Positions 35,473 to 47,235 of a stretch of DNA of 64,000 nucleotides are shown here, piece after piece. A model generated the notes under the pieces. The model worked only from the letters and a program-made list of their open reading frames with translations. It was not told the origin of the DNA and ran no database searches. Position 1 is the first letter of the stretch; each line of letters opens with the position of its first letter. A program made the position numbers and the translations under genes. Source of the stretch: Populus alba (taxonomy: Eukaryota; Streptophyta; Magnoliopsida; Malpighiales; Salicaceae). Location of the stretch: the NCBI RefSeq assembly GCF_005239225.2, contig NC_133295.1, forward strand, positions 5,580,001 through 5,644,000. Direction: 5' to 3'.

Positions 35473-35542
35473 AAGAGCATCATCAATTGTCTTAAACTCA
35501 ACTGCCTTCTTAAGTTTCTTCTCTTTTAATTTTACCTCCTTG
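35473..35542 (-). pseudogene. 5' part of a host reading frame split by the copia insertion
   Basis: A minus-strand frame following an acceptor-like TTATTGAAAAG at 35543-35553, reading KEVKLKEKKLKKAVEFKTID and then DAL at the insertion site. It continues in frame at 30542 downward. The pyrimidine-rich stretch before it supports an exon start. Protein family not recognised. Confidence 0.45.
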
Positions 35543-35553
35543 CTTTTCAATAA

Positions 35554-38140
35554 AATTGAAAAGACAAGAAATAATAATAATCTAATTATTTATTTGCTGA
35601 ATATAAAATATCTTTATAATCTTCTTTTATAAAATCTTAAATTAATCATTTTCTCATAGTTTGCTATGATAGAATTGTAGGCTTGCCAACATGAGCTCTA
35701 TTTTGTAGAACATCATAGATAATTTTGTGTCTCGCTAATCCTACCTTCTAATAACTAATGTTTTGTTAGTTGAAAGTATTATTTTAACTCTACTAACCAT
35801 ATAATAATTCTTTTCAAAAAATCCTCATCAAAATTGAAAACATGTTTACAAAAATATTGATTGCAAGATAAGTCTTCAATGCATCATCCATCATACTACT
35901 CTCTACATCGTTATTGTGTGTCTAGGAGTTTACAGGAATAGATATAGGGACATCTCTCTCCTCTTCACGATTCTTGTTTGCACCTCTTTTTGGTAGTTGA
36001 TCTAACTAATTAAATCTCTATATTAGAGTTCCAAGATGCCTTTTCAATGCTCTAGCTGGCCTCAATTCCTTCATCATGATGTGGGATGATATTGCAAACA
36101 TCTTTGTTCATCGAATAAGTATATTTATTCTGATACTATTTGACACAATGTATATCAAAAGATTAAAAACAGAAAAAGAAAAAAATTAAGGTTTCTTAAA
36201 CTCTACAACTTACCGCCCTAAATTGCAGAGAAAGATACTAGGATTTATCAAACCTTGAAATTATAGCCCTTGAGCTGTAAAGAAAATTCTAAACTTAAAA
36301 GTTTTGAATAATCAATATGTATAATTTCTTCTGAAAACAAACTACATATCAATACCTAAATCCTTATAGAAAAAGAATACTTATTGAAAGTTACATGACT
36401 AATAAAATCCAAATAACATTAAGATTCTTAAACTACATAAGACAAAATAAAATGACTAAGAAAAAATCTAGAGAAAATAATCTTGAAGAACTACTTGTAG
36501 ATCTAATTTAGGTATAAAAACAACCTCGGTTAGTTATTGGCAACTAGTCTCTATAGAACCGGGTCTCTACAACGTGTTGGAAAAAATTTTATTCCAGATT
36601 AAAAATTATTTTCATTTTTTTGTAAAGTTGGTGTGACGTTTTTGAACTAGGAATTTTGAAAGGCCTCCGGGATCTTTCATGATCAAATTAGAGAATTATT
36701 CTAAGCTAATACTTGAGAACATTTTGTAAACGACGTAGTAATTATAATGCCTGGAATTTAATATTGCATTATAGAAAATATTGCGTCGTAGAAAAGGAAA
36801 GAAAGAGTGGGAAGAAGAGATTGTATTTGGTTGAGCTGTAATACAGTCATTGGAGGGGAGAAAAAGGGGATCCATAAACTTTAATAATTTCGAAACCAGT
36901 CTACTTCAATTACCTTCAAGATTTTTTTATATATTTTTTTAAGAGATTATTTGGAAACATGGTTGAAATAATGTTTTTTTAAAATTTTAAAAAAAAAATT
37001 ATTAATTTTTTTTAATATTTTTAAATCATTTTAATGTGTTGATTTAAAAAATAATTTTTAAAAAATAAAAAATATCATTTGATATATTTTTAAATAAAAA
37101 ATATTTTAAACAATGATCACCGCCACAATCTCAAACAAACTCGCCATTAGCAACTGCGGTACAGTGAAATCCATATCAGAAAAGATAGTTCCAACCTTTT
37201 CGATGGCATGACCAAAAATAACTCCAGCATTGGTCATTGAATGAGTTAGGTTTTGAATGAGTTAGCTCTTACTCAATTGTCAAACTGTAGCCTTTTAAGG
37301 GCTGGAAATTTGTAAATGAAAGCATGTAAATTGGGCAAAGCAATGAACCATTACACTATAATTAGAAAGTCCTTTTTTTGTTTAAGAGCTACGAAAACGT
37401 CAAACATAATCCATGCTGGGAAAGGAAATCCCACTTGGTTAACAATATATTTTGATGGATTTTTGGTAGCCCTAGGAATCTAACATTTAGAGCACACTAT
37501 TTACTGCATGTACACATGCCAAACTCACATCCCACATGTGATGATGACACAAAATTAATTAATTCCACTCTTTTCTTCCTCTAGAGTCCTAATCATCTAA
37601 CCCTGGCTAGGAAGCTGTAGGCCTGAACAAGTGAAGTTTTATACGAGAAATTCTGTGTAATTCCTTTGATATTATCCATAAATCATAATGCCGACTCGAA
37701 CAAATAGTTGTGGCTCGTTGGACAATGGAAAATGGGGGAAAAAAAATCTCTAGTGGAAGTTTGTCACTTTGAAATGAAAAATTGTACGATACTTGAGCAG
37801 ATTGGTTTGATGTGCCATATCTGTACAGAACCACTTAGAGATATGCTCTTACACAGTATAAATCAATGGTTTGATATGCCCATTATATGTCCAAATGCAC
37901 TTGCTAGTAATTTATATCAGAGGTGGCATATGAAAATGTTGTGTGGTGGTGGTGATAACTATCAATTTGTTAATGGAAAAGAAAGAAAGGAAAAAAAAAA
38001 AAGAAAAAAAAAAGGATATGCTAGCTGAAACCATCAATATGGGCCATGATGGATATATACTTGTACACATAATTTTATGCGACCCATGCTAAATAATAGT
38101 GATTTGTCTACAGAAAAAATAGCAGTCTCTGAAGTCTAAG
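35554..38140. other. Mostly unassigned; possible further exons of the split gene
   Basis: On the minus strand between about 35640 and 36150 there are broken frames with words such as KRGANKNREEERDVPISIP, which may belong to the gene or repeat interrupted by the copia element. A Tourist-like MITE is at 36945-37145. The rest of 36160-38140 shows nothing supportable; the last part is presumably the upstream region of the bHLH gene. Confidence 0.35.
36945..37145. mobile_element. Tourist-like MITE
   Basis: Left GAGATTATTTGGAAACATGG and inward-read right GGCGAGTTTGTTTGAGATTG are imperfect inverted repeats around a strongly AT-rich body with TTTTAATGTGTTGATTT. TTA lies next to both ends, in keeping with a Tourist target site. 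Confidence 0.5.
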
Positions 38141-38147
38141 ATCACTC

Positions 38148-38155
38148 TATAAATA
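38148..38155 (+). promoter_or_regulatory. TATA box of the bHLH gene
   Basis: TATAAATA, 86 bp before the ATG at 38242, followed by a CT-containing leader. Position and context suit a plant core promoter. Confidence 0.65.
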
Positions 38156-38241
38156 CAAGCCCGGCTCTCGTTATGATCCAAAACAACCATTTGGCTCTCC
38201 CTACGACTAAGCTTCGTATATAATAATATAAAAACAAATTC

Positions 38242-39665
38242 ATGGCTGATTTCACAGCAGATTTGCAGAGCTTTAGGCTACCATTTCCTTTCTTAGATAT
38301 TGATCCAAGCATGGTGGCATTAAACCAATTCACAGAAGTAAGTCAAGGCATCCTCGATAATCCAAGCGTGAATAATATTCATAGCTTCATGCCTTTCACT
38401 AGTGACAACTTCTTTAGCCATCAAGCACCAGAATTCCCTGGAAACTTAGCGGAAGGTTTTGCTGGTATTTTCCATCAAAACGACCAGAATGTTGTACCAG
38501 TTTCTCAGCCCTTTACCACACCTGGAAATGAAAGCGAATTCCAAGAAAGCAAGAAGAGAAAAGCAATGGATGTGTCTGAAAGCAGCTCTATGAACTCATC
38601 TCCTCGAGTTTCTGAGAGTGGGAGCAAGAGGAGAAATGTAAATGTATTAAATCAACTGTCAAATTCTACCTTTCTTGCTACTGTTTGTTTGTTTTGAGGT
38701 TTGATTGTTGTTCATTTGTTGGGTAATAGAACCTGATGAGCTGATTCTGTGCTTTCTGATTACAGAGCTCGAGAAGGGGAAAGGGAGTGAAAAGCAATGA
38801 GGATGGGAAACCAAAAGACGTTGTTCATGTTAGAGCTAGGAGAGGTCAAGCCACTGATAGCCACAGTTTAGCAGAAAGGGTAACTTTTCGAAAGCCCAAG
38901 ATGGAATTCAAATAGGATATTATACATAAGTCTGTATTGATCATCAATTCATTTATATTGATCACCCAATACATATTTATTTCTCTTACAGTATGTCTTA
39001 AACGACATAGAGATTGATAGATTTGTTTGATGTACAACAGGTTAGAAGAGGAAAAATCAATGAAAGATTAAGATGCTTGCAAGATATAGTGCCTGGCTGC
39101 TACAAGGTTTGAAGAAAAACAATGGCCAACGTCAATCTATTGTTAAAACAATTTTCTCTTGTTGAAAAGTAATTTTTCTTGCTAATTGTAACAATTTTGT
39201 TGGTTATTTATAGACGATGGGCATGGCAGTAATGTTGGATGAGATAATTAATTATGTCCAGTCCTTGCAAAATCAAGTTGAGGTGAGTTGATGCTTCCCA
39301 AGTTCTGCAAAACATATGATAACAGCAAAAGGTGCCTTTATTGTCCTGACATCATCTTTTTTTTTCTTTTCCTCTTGGTTTTTGAACTCAGTTTCTATCC
39401 ATGAAGCTCACTGCAGCAAGCACATTCTATGACTTCAACGCAGAAACAGATGCTATTGAAACAATGCAGGTGCATAGAAAAAATTTAAAAATTTATGGCC
39501 TTCTTAGGCTTATAAAATGCGTATTATGTTTTCCTTTTTCATAATTCATGTTGAATGTTGTATATTCTTCAGAGGGCAAAAGCACAGGAGGCAAAAGAGT
39601 TGCAAAGAGCTATGAGAGAAGGATCCGGAGGGCTTGCTCACATCCACTCAACATGGTCCCTCTGA
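38242..39665 (+). CDS. bHLH transcription factor, BEE1/BEE3/CESTA type
   Basis: Six exons can be read: 38242-38637, 38766-38879, 39041-39106, 39214-39282, 39392-39469 and 39573-39665. All junctions are phase 0 with GT-AG introns, giving 271 residues. The N-terminal half is acidic/Ser-rich with a KKRKA basic patch (about residue 105). The bHLH domain spans about 156-210, with [19 protein letters not shown]; the E-box-reading H165-E169-R173 pattern is intact. Helix 2 reads [20 protein letters not shown]. The intron between AER and VRR is at the usual bHLH position. Close relatives (BEE1, BEE3, CESTA/HALF FILLED) are nuclear factors of brassinosteroid-linked growth and reproductive tract development. 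The exact orthologue within that clade is not decided, so no symbol is given. Confidence 0.93.
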
Positions 39666-39965
39666 CTTTAATTTTTGGATGTTACTCCTTGTTTCCAAAC
39701 AACACATGAAGATTCTCTATATTTTTCAAGTACTACTGCTGCTGCTATTATTATTATTATTTTTAACTTCCAATATCTCAAGATTAGATCCCACTTCATG
39801 ATATATAGCGAGCACAAGTGGCATAATTGTTCAGTACGTCAAACTTGGTCTGGGAATACAAATTAATTCACAAGAGCCTTCTTGACTCATTTCTTCTCTA
39901 TGTATATCCTTGGATTTTCTTTTTTATTTTGCAAATGCCTACTGAATGTGAAAGTTTTCACCGCA

Positions 39966-40822
39966 GGTTAACAAATTATCTGATAATACTTTACAAAAAC
40001 TAATTAGTAACCAAATAAATAAAGAATACATAAAACTTAAATGTACAAGATATTTGGTTATGAAGTGAAAACCTTTTAAAGAACTCTTCAAAAAATAAAA
40101 AACCCTTTAGGACAACCAAATTCAAAATAGACAATTTTTTCACTAGTTTAAATAATTATTAAAGGAGTACATCTGAAGACAACCATTTATATCTATACTA
40201 CCTTACTTGATGAGACAATGAATCATATTATATCTCCTACCACAGTAGTTGCAAGTACAAATGACGATATTCAAATTATTGTCATCCTAATTGGAATCTC
40301 TAGTTGCTAACAGTTTATACAGGAACTCTCCCTAAGAGTGTGTAAACTTTCCAACTCTTCAAAGACCAATTCTCCTCGAGAATTTCCTACACACTCCTCA
40401 TGTGTCAAGAGTATATACTACAAAACTTTCTGTAAACTCCTTAGCTAGCTGGCATAATTGCTTCAATGTAATTAATGCTTTTACATTCTGAAACTCTTCT
40501 CTAAAGCACACAATGCTCTCTTTTCTTCAGACTTCCTTATATACGTGTCTTATATGATAAGGATAAGGATAATCTTCAAGTTTCTTAGTCTGTCACGTTG
40601 GTAACAGACTATAACATGTTTTACAGAAACATTGATAAATTTATCTTCGAATAACTTTTTCTACTTTATCTGAACTTATCTCTTAAATAATCTAAACTAA
40701 TCAGATAATTATAAAGAAGATAATGCTAACTAATCTTGATAATCTTCTATCTTAGCCAAATTATCTTTTTACCAACCATAAAAATATCTTCACTAATCTA
40801 AGCCAACAAAATGACATTTACA
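39966..40822 (-). mobile_element. Copia-type 3' LTR (SIRE/Maximus-like), about 0.85 kb
   Basis: On the minus strand a purine tract AAAGGAAGAGAATG (about 40823-40836) is followed by a TG start (TGTAAATGTCATTTTG), a TATA-type ACGTATATAAGGAAG near 40540, and a leader with TTGTGTGCTTTAGAGAAGAG. The U5-like part ends around 39966 near GATAATTTGTTAAC. The left limit is approximate. It lies right behind the bHLH gene's 3' end, and the env-position ORF is upstream on the same strand. Confidence 0.5.
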
Positions 40823-41219
40823 TTCTCTTCCTTTCGCCTGATTTGTGACAAAACATAAAAAAAATAGTATAGTAAGCAATAAGTTCAGATCAAACAGAAA
40901 TTCTTGCAAACACAATAAGTTAGCATGATTCTTAATAGTTCATAACATGTATCATGCTAATAGTTCATAAGATGTTCAAAAAGTTCTTTCATGTAAGACT
41001 TTTAAACAGTTATTCACATAAATGTGCAAATGCATGAAATTCATATTTAAAGTATTACATGCAACCATAGCATAGAAGTTCTTATCCTTATCATAAATAT
41101 TACAAACCATTAAAATCAATTTAAAATCAATTCAGGATTAAAAAACAGTAGGAATAGAATAATAAAATGAGCAGCAAATATCAGCAACGTCATAATCTAT
41201 GCATCTCCCTTTTGATTTG

Positions 41220-42130
41220 GCACTAATCAAGGTTCTCATCATCGTCATCTCCCACAATCGTATGATGAATTTGTTCAACATTCAACCTTAATTGTGCAAG
41301 CATGTCATTAATATATACCATATCCTGTTGGATATTAGAAAGCAACTTGTCAACTTCTCTAGCTTTTTGATCTCACCTTCCTGTAAGACTATCAAACTTG
41401 TCGGTTAAAAACTATAAGTGCTCTATGATAAGTGGAAGTAATGAGTTGGTTGAGGTTGACTCTGGTTGACATGGGGCTCGTCAACAAAAGGGTTTTTTCT
41501 TGATAACCATAACTTAAGATTTCACAACAGTTACAACATAAATTTTACCAAATATTTTCATTATAGGTTCAACATCATTTAAAGGAACCATAGCTAAAAT
41601 AGCTACTCTAGTGATCAGACCCTTAAAAAACAAACTTGAATACTTGTTATAAAGAGCTTTTTGAATCACATATATAAAATGTAAAGCAAGAGCAATAGGT
41701 ACATTAGTCGTAATGGCATACATGAATCGTCCCTTTGTAGTAGTCGATTTTGTGTGTAAGAATTGGCCATAAGTTGGTCAAGATAATTGTTGCTAACAGT
41801 CTATAAGGTGCCACCATTGACTTCATTGGTAACTTTGGTGAATTAGCAATCCATTTAGGTCCATTAAGTCCTATAAACGGATCATTTATTTGGGTTTTGG
41901 ATGATATCCCAATTCCTTTGAAAGAAAAACCCAAATTACTAACCTTAGGCATGCCATACAAGTCTCTAATGATAGAGAGGGACATGGTATACAAGATCAA
42001 AAGATTCAGATTTATCTCTTAATAGTATTGTGCAATAATTTAAGTGGTCATAATGTCAAAATGCCAGCAGTCTTTTTGTGTTTATCTTTACTTTGTTTTT
42101 CTTTTTTACATGCTCCACACACCATTTTCT
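41220..42130 (-). pseudogene. Retrotransposon-associated 'putative plant transposon protein' ORF, env-like position
   Basis: Two overlapping broken frames (41704-42000 and 41514-41723) carry FIGLNGPKWIANSPKLPM, RLLATIILTNLWPI.THK and then YNKYSSLFFKGLITRVAIL. This resembles the domain often annotated as a putative plant transposon protein and found in the extra ORF between pol and the 3' LTR of SIRE-type copia and Athila-type gypsy elements. The adjacent purine tract and LTR in the same orientation support that position. No gag or pol is found further upstream, so this is a 5'-truncated fragment. Function in the element is unproven. Confidence 0.45.
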
Positions 42131-44152
42131 TGACTGTTTGCATATTTGGTAATCCTCGTACAATGTTTTTTAAGAAATTTTTGACAAATCTCTAAAATTG
42201 ATATGACTAAGACAAATTAAGAAAATATTCTTTAAACATAACCTCTTGGATTGAGCTTCATACTCTTATGCTAAAACATTTAAGCTCTGAGTTGTTGACA
42301 TTGCTCTACCCAAGTCATTACATGACCAAGATCTCTCTCATTGTTATACATTTCAACTTAACACTATCATGAAACATGGACCACACTCATTCCCATATCC
42401 ATATAGAGTTAACGATAAATAGCCACTAATTAATATAACCTAATTAATGAATTTAGCTTCATCATCTTATTGACAAAACAAAACCTTAATCCTATAATTG
42501 TAGATGGTGTTCAACTCAAGTTTTTATATATACAAGATGAGATTGAAGCATTACATAACCATCTTCCTATCATGAAAGCATGCTTTGATGGAGTCTTAAA
42601 AAATAATAATAATAATAATAAGGCCACATATCAAGTGAGGGTACTCCACTCGTTCATTAAAACTAAAAATTTTGCTCAAACGTTTTTTTAGGTTTTTTTT
42701 TTTAGTATAGTAGGATAATATGATATATGTTTTTCCGACAATTTTTTTTTTCTTTTCTTTTCTTATAAGAAAGCACAATTATACCAAGACTTGGAATTAT
42801 TTACTTAAGTAGTCGTGGTAAGGAATGTGGACTTTTTACTCGGATATAGTGAATTCTTTCAAATGTATTTATTTATTTCAGTTTCTTTAGTCGAAAGAGC
42901 ATGATTCCAACTGGGATTTTTATTGAACCACAAGACATCGATTCACAGGAGCACACACTGTCCTCCTCTGTTGACCAGGTGCCTACCACCTACCACCAAG
43001 CATCCTTTCTACACTGCAGAGACGAGTTCTAGCTGTCAAATAATGTTTGATTCATGTACGCTGTTTTCAATAGACCAGGATAACAAGCATTCTTATTTCT
43101 TGAGGTATATTTCTTGTATTCTGTATAGTTTTTTCCTTTTAATACAATAATATGAGATGCTAAGTTCCAGTAGACATGCCTTCGACACGAGTACTTAGGG
43201 GTTATAGTTTTTGCTAACTATGTCTATAGGCCATGCTTTCTCTCCAATGATGCAATGGAGAATTCTGCACTCTGTCATAGCACAACATGTGCTTCTTCTT
43301 TTTCTCTTGTTGACCAAAGAAAAAAAACGTAGTATGTGATGGAACCGCGGGTCTAAGTGAATTCAATAAAGTATTCTTTTGTTATATATATTTATTAAAA
43401 AGAAAAGGATTATTGACCTCTAGCAGGATCTGGATCATGCAGAAAAATTAGGAATGTAGCCTGAACCAAGTGAATAGAGAAAACTTTTTCTCTTCATTGG
43501 AACACAGCCTCATGTACAACAGTTCTAACTGTACAATAAGGTGCTAGTAAAGACAAATTTCTATAAAATTGTAGCCCATGTTGTGTCGGGTAAGTAACAC
43601 ATCAATTATTGGCATCCACTTGTAGGAAAATTCTATCTGTCTGTAAAACCATAGGTTTGCTGTTCAATTTTGATACAAATTAATTAGAGTTCCAAGTCAC
43701 AAGAGACCAAAGATCCTTGGTGCAAATACGCGTAAAACCAATTGGGGACAAATTTTGGTATTGGCATGTCATGATTTGTTGAATCTATATGATGAATCAA
43801 AGGGGGGAAAAAAAATGGATCCCACAAAATTAAATGCTTACTTAAAATCTCATTGATGTTGCCGATTCATTAAGTGAATGATTGGAGAGGAGAAGCTATT
43901 TTTTTGTTTTGTTTTTTTTGTTCTTAAGAGTTCACATATTGAGAGAGAGGAGAAGGCAGATAGATGCATTGCACTCAGCAAAAATAAGAGACAACGGAAG
44001 ACAGCTTAAATGGGACATGGTATGCCCAAAAGAGGATAGGCAATGTGGGTTCTTCACCATCTCGAATATGATAAGAGCTCTCATGCAATATGAACCCTTA
44101 AAGTCACTTTTGCTATATCCTCTCCACTCAAATACCTTTTATTTTTAATTTT
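42131..44152. other. No gene recognised
   Basis: The plus-strand 42470-42600 stretch reads NPIIVDGVQLKFLYIQDEIE in an open frame that could be a fragment of the neighbouring retroelement or of something else; I cannot assign it. An (AAT)n run lies at about 42602-42620. The remainder is unassigned. Confidence 0.4.
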
Positions 44153-44313
44153 GAAATATGTAGCGCAATTGCTCAGATTCTGAATTTATTTTCTAGAAAT
44201 TATCAGTTCGAGTATCACAAATTTCAAAGTTACTAAAAACATACATAGTTGTTAACTTCAGAATCTTGAGGAATTAGTTGAGACAAACGTAAACTTGTTT
44301 GGATATCCATGAA
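44153..44313 (+). mobile_element. tRNA-derived SINE, plus strand
   Basis: An A-box-like TAGCGCAATTGCTCAGATTC is followed by a B-box-like CAGTTCGAGTATCAC. Then come the family body (AAAGTTACT...GTTGTTAACTTCAG), GAATTAGTTGAGACAAACG and GGATATCCATGAATAT. It aligns from end to end with the minus-strand copy at 2905-3085. Confidence 0.7.
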
Positions 44314-44476
44314 TATATATATCCTTCTTTGATCTCCTTTTGACCAAGCTTTTTACTTGTCTGTTGGAGCATGCATGAACAAGGGGTGGGTAGGGAACTA
44401 AAATGGGTCCCTTGATAACCAAATGGATAGTGGCATGTACTCGCAATCTAGGTCGAGGGTCACATATTAGGTGAAG

Positions 44477-44665
44477 ATGGAGAGAGAAGCAGCAGCTAAT
44501 ATGGTCAAGTTCAGGGATCCAAACACAGTGGGCTCATCCTCGAGGCTTTCGAAGTGGAAGAGGTTGTTAGCAAGTCAGGGATCAATTAATTTTGTAAAAT
44601 CACTGAGTCACCAGTCACTGCTTTTGCAAGATCATGAAGACATTCATGCATTTTACAAATCCTGA
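44477..44665 (+). CDS. Hypothetical 62-residue ORF
   Basis: Open from the ATG at 44477 to a stop at 44663. The product is Ser/Leu/Lys-rich with MVKFRDPNTVGSSSRLSKWK near its start. It has no signal peptide or membrane segment by eye, and I recognise no family. A possible small gene or the first exon of a larger one; equally it may be a chance frame. Confidence 0.25.
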   Translation: MEREAAANMVKFRDPNTVGSSSRLSKWKRLLASQGSINFVKSLSHQSLLLQDHEDIHAFYKS

Positions 44666-44699
44666 AGCTTATGCACTAAGCACACTCAATGTTTATACT

Positions 44700-46838
44700 A
44701 TAGAAGCAAGCTTGCTCATGTCATCAGGATAGTAGCTACCACCTCTGCTGCTGCTGCTTCTGCTTCCTTGGAATAGAAAATCTAACAAAGAGGGAGGTTT
44801 TTATTAAGTGATTTTCTGGTCCTTGTATTTCATATTAAATAAGATTTATTTCTAGAATGAGTTTTTTTTTAATTAAGTTCTTACATGTTAAATTATAAAC
44901 TTGATCAAAATTAGCCGGATATTTTAATAGTTTTGATTGCTGATTCGGTATACTAAGTGGGTATATCCATTTAAAAAATAAAATTTTTTTTCCTATAATA
45001 TGATATATCTATTATTGTAGTTTTCTTTCTTTTTTATTTTTAATTTATTGATTGTCTTTATTTTAACCTAATTAAATGCATACAAAAATAAAAGACTGAA
45101 TTGGTCACTTGACTGCTAAACCGAGGATATATGATATTATAGCAAATAAAACATTTATTAAAATACTACATAAAGCAAAAACTAGTTCAATAACCTAATG
45201 ACAAAAATATAACATATATTATTGATATTACTACTAAAGATTTAGAGAAATATTTTAAATATAAAATAAAGAATATATATATGAACGCACTATCTTGAAA
45301 AATCGGATGGAGCATCACTCAGATTTTACACTCCTACTGTTTTTTTGTTTTGAAATTAACTCCAAACCATTTTGAAAATGTGAAACTAAATAATGCTATG
45401 ATCACTGATTAATATTTAACTCTAAAAACTTCACTTTTTTATAAAAAAGAAAAAGAAAAGGAAAACAAAAGATGCTAAGAACAAAGATAGTAAAGGGAAT
45501 GACGAAAAGAGAGTTCTCAAATTAATTTTTGATTTCTTATTTTGCTTTTTTGAAAATCCAGACTATAGCAAAGATTAAGTGGGTTGTAAAGCATCGAGAC
45601 AAATGGCCCATGGGCATCACGCTTGGGGTTTTATGGGCTGCGACCTTGCCATCTTTCTGTATGACATGGTTTTAGGGTTTATTTATTTTGAGGTAACAGA
45701 AGTGTTCTTAGTTTAAAAAAATAAATTTAAAAAATATATATTTTTAGTTGGAGTTAATTGGATTTTTATATGTATTTAGTAAAAATTATAGTTGAAGTTT
45801 ATATATAGTAAAAAACATGTGTAAAGTGTTTAGATAAAAAAAATTTACTATATTATAAATAGTAAAAAGGAGATCAGCAAAGATTTTTTTGATAACTTCA
45901 AGCAAATATATCAGGAATATTTACGAAACTCAATTTAAAACACATTTAAAAATTAATGTACAATAACTGCATTTGAAATTTAATTTTTTAATGTATCCCG
46001 GAACATAAAATTCAGTTCTTTTAAAACTAATATATTGTTCAGTGTAATTCACCCTAACGCCAAAGCTAAGCTACTGGAAGCAAACACTGTCTTAAGTTTC
46101 CTCACAAGTCAAGACTTCCTTTTTCTGGCAAATTACATCTGTGGTCCCTCGAGTCTTAGGTTTTGTTCATTTTAAGTCTTAAATTATAACTTTGGGCATG
46201 TCAAACCCCATGCTCATCACACACGATCCCTTCATTCGTTTATATATTCATGCCATATAAAAATGTCTTCAGCTTTTTCTGACAATAAATAAAAAAACAT
46301 ACACACACACACACTTTTAATTTTTGAATGATAAAACTATAAGAAATTAATATAAAAATAAAAAACTTGAAATTGACTCGCAATTCCATAAAAAATACAT
46401 TGTGCAAAAAAATATTTTTTTGAGATTCCTACTATTTTACTACTGAAGACAAAAGGAAATTGAAAGTAGGCATGGATGAGAGAGCTTTTTTTTTTCTCCC
46501 TCTCATTTACACTATTTGCTCTGAGAAACTCTTGCTGGTTGGCATGTGAAACTGATGGATGGTGGAAAGGAGAAGATCTATAATGAGGTAAGAGATAGTG
46601 TTGGCTGTGGAAGATGACATAAATGTGAACAAGAGGTAGCATAATAATTAAAGTTTGTATAGGAGGTTGCTTGGCTTTTTGGGTTTTAAGGCTTGTAAAA
46701 TTTTATTTGGGCCTGGTTATCCTTTTTATTATCTCTTTATGGATATTTAGCCTTTTTATCAAAATAAATAAGAGGAAAAATGAATGAGATTCGTTATCTT
46801 TTTCTGTAGACATACATGCCAAACCCCTAAAAAGAGAG
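44700..46838. other. No gene recognised
   Basis: AT-rich spacer. CAAACACTGTCTTA near 46084-46097 resembles the right end of a Tourist-like element, but a left partner was not found. A short CA run is at 46301-46313. Confidence 0.4.
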
Positions 46839-46849
46839 AACTAATAGAA

Positions 46850-47046
46850 CATCAAGGCTTGTAGCTCAGTGGTGGTAAGGAGTTTTCTTGCTTCTGCATC
46901 CTGAGTTCAAGCCTCAGCATGTACGCCTGTCATCCTCACGGTGCCTTACATGTTCACTGGGTTTACAGGATGTTCAATGAGTCGTGGGATTAGTCGTGGT
47001 GCATGCAAGCTAACCCGGACACCCACATGAATCCAAAAAAAAAAAA
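46850..47046 (+). mobile_element. tRNA-derived SINE with 11-bp target duplication
   Basis: Starts CATCAAGGCTTGTAGCTCAG with the A box TAGCTCAGTGGTGG and the B box GAGTTCAAGCC. It ends with GGGATTAGTCGTGGTGCATG, AAGCTAACCCGGACACCC and an A-tail. AACTAATAGAA is present directly before (46839-46849) and directly after the tail (47047-47057). Its 3' half resembles that of the family at 44153 and 2905 (GGATTAGTTGAGATGCG...), suggesting a shared tail among SINE families. The intact duplication indicates a younger insertion. Confidence 0.85.
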
Positions 47047-47057
47047 AACTAATAGAA

Positions 47058-47235
47058 AGGGTTTTGATTGTGATTTAAAATATTTTTTTTGTTTAAAAAT
47101 ATAAGAAAGAATATGTTTTTATTTTTTAAAAATTATTTTTAATATTATTATATCAAAATAATTTAAAAACATAAAAAAATTTACTTTAAACAAATTTAAA
47201 TTTAAATTTTAAAAAAACATGGTTAAAACCGTATC
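47058..47235. mobile_element. Tourist-like MITE relic
   Basis: TTTGATTGTGATTTAAAATA at the left and inward-read ACGGTTTTAACCATGTTTTT at the right surround the AT-rich core typical of this family (TTTAATATTATTATATCAAA). Terminal repeats are worn. Confidence 0.4.

Noticed and set aside
43882..44148. 88-codon plus-strand ORF
   Set aside because: Starts with a T-rich run, has no recognisable motif and no supporting gene structure.
46855..46925. Possible functional tRNA gene
   Set aside because: A and B boxes are present but the acceptor stem does not pair, and the sequence continues into a SINE body with an A-tail and flanking duplications.
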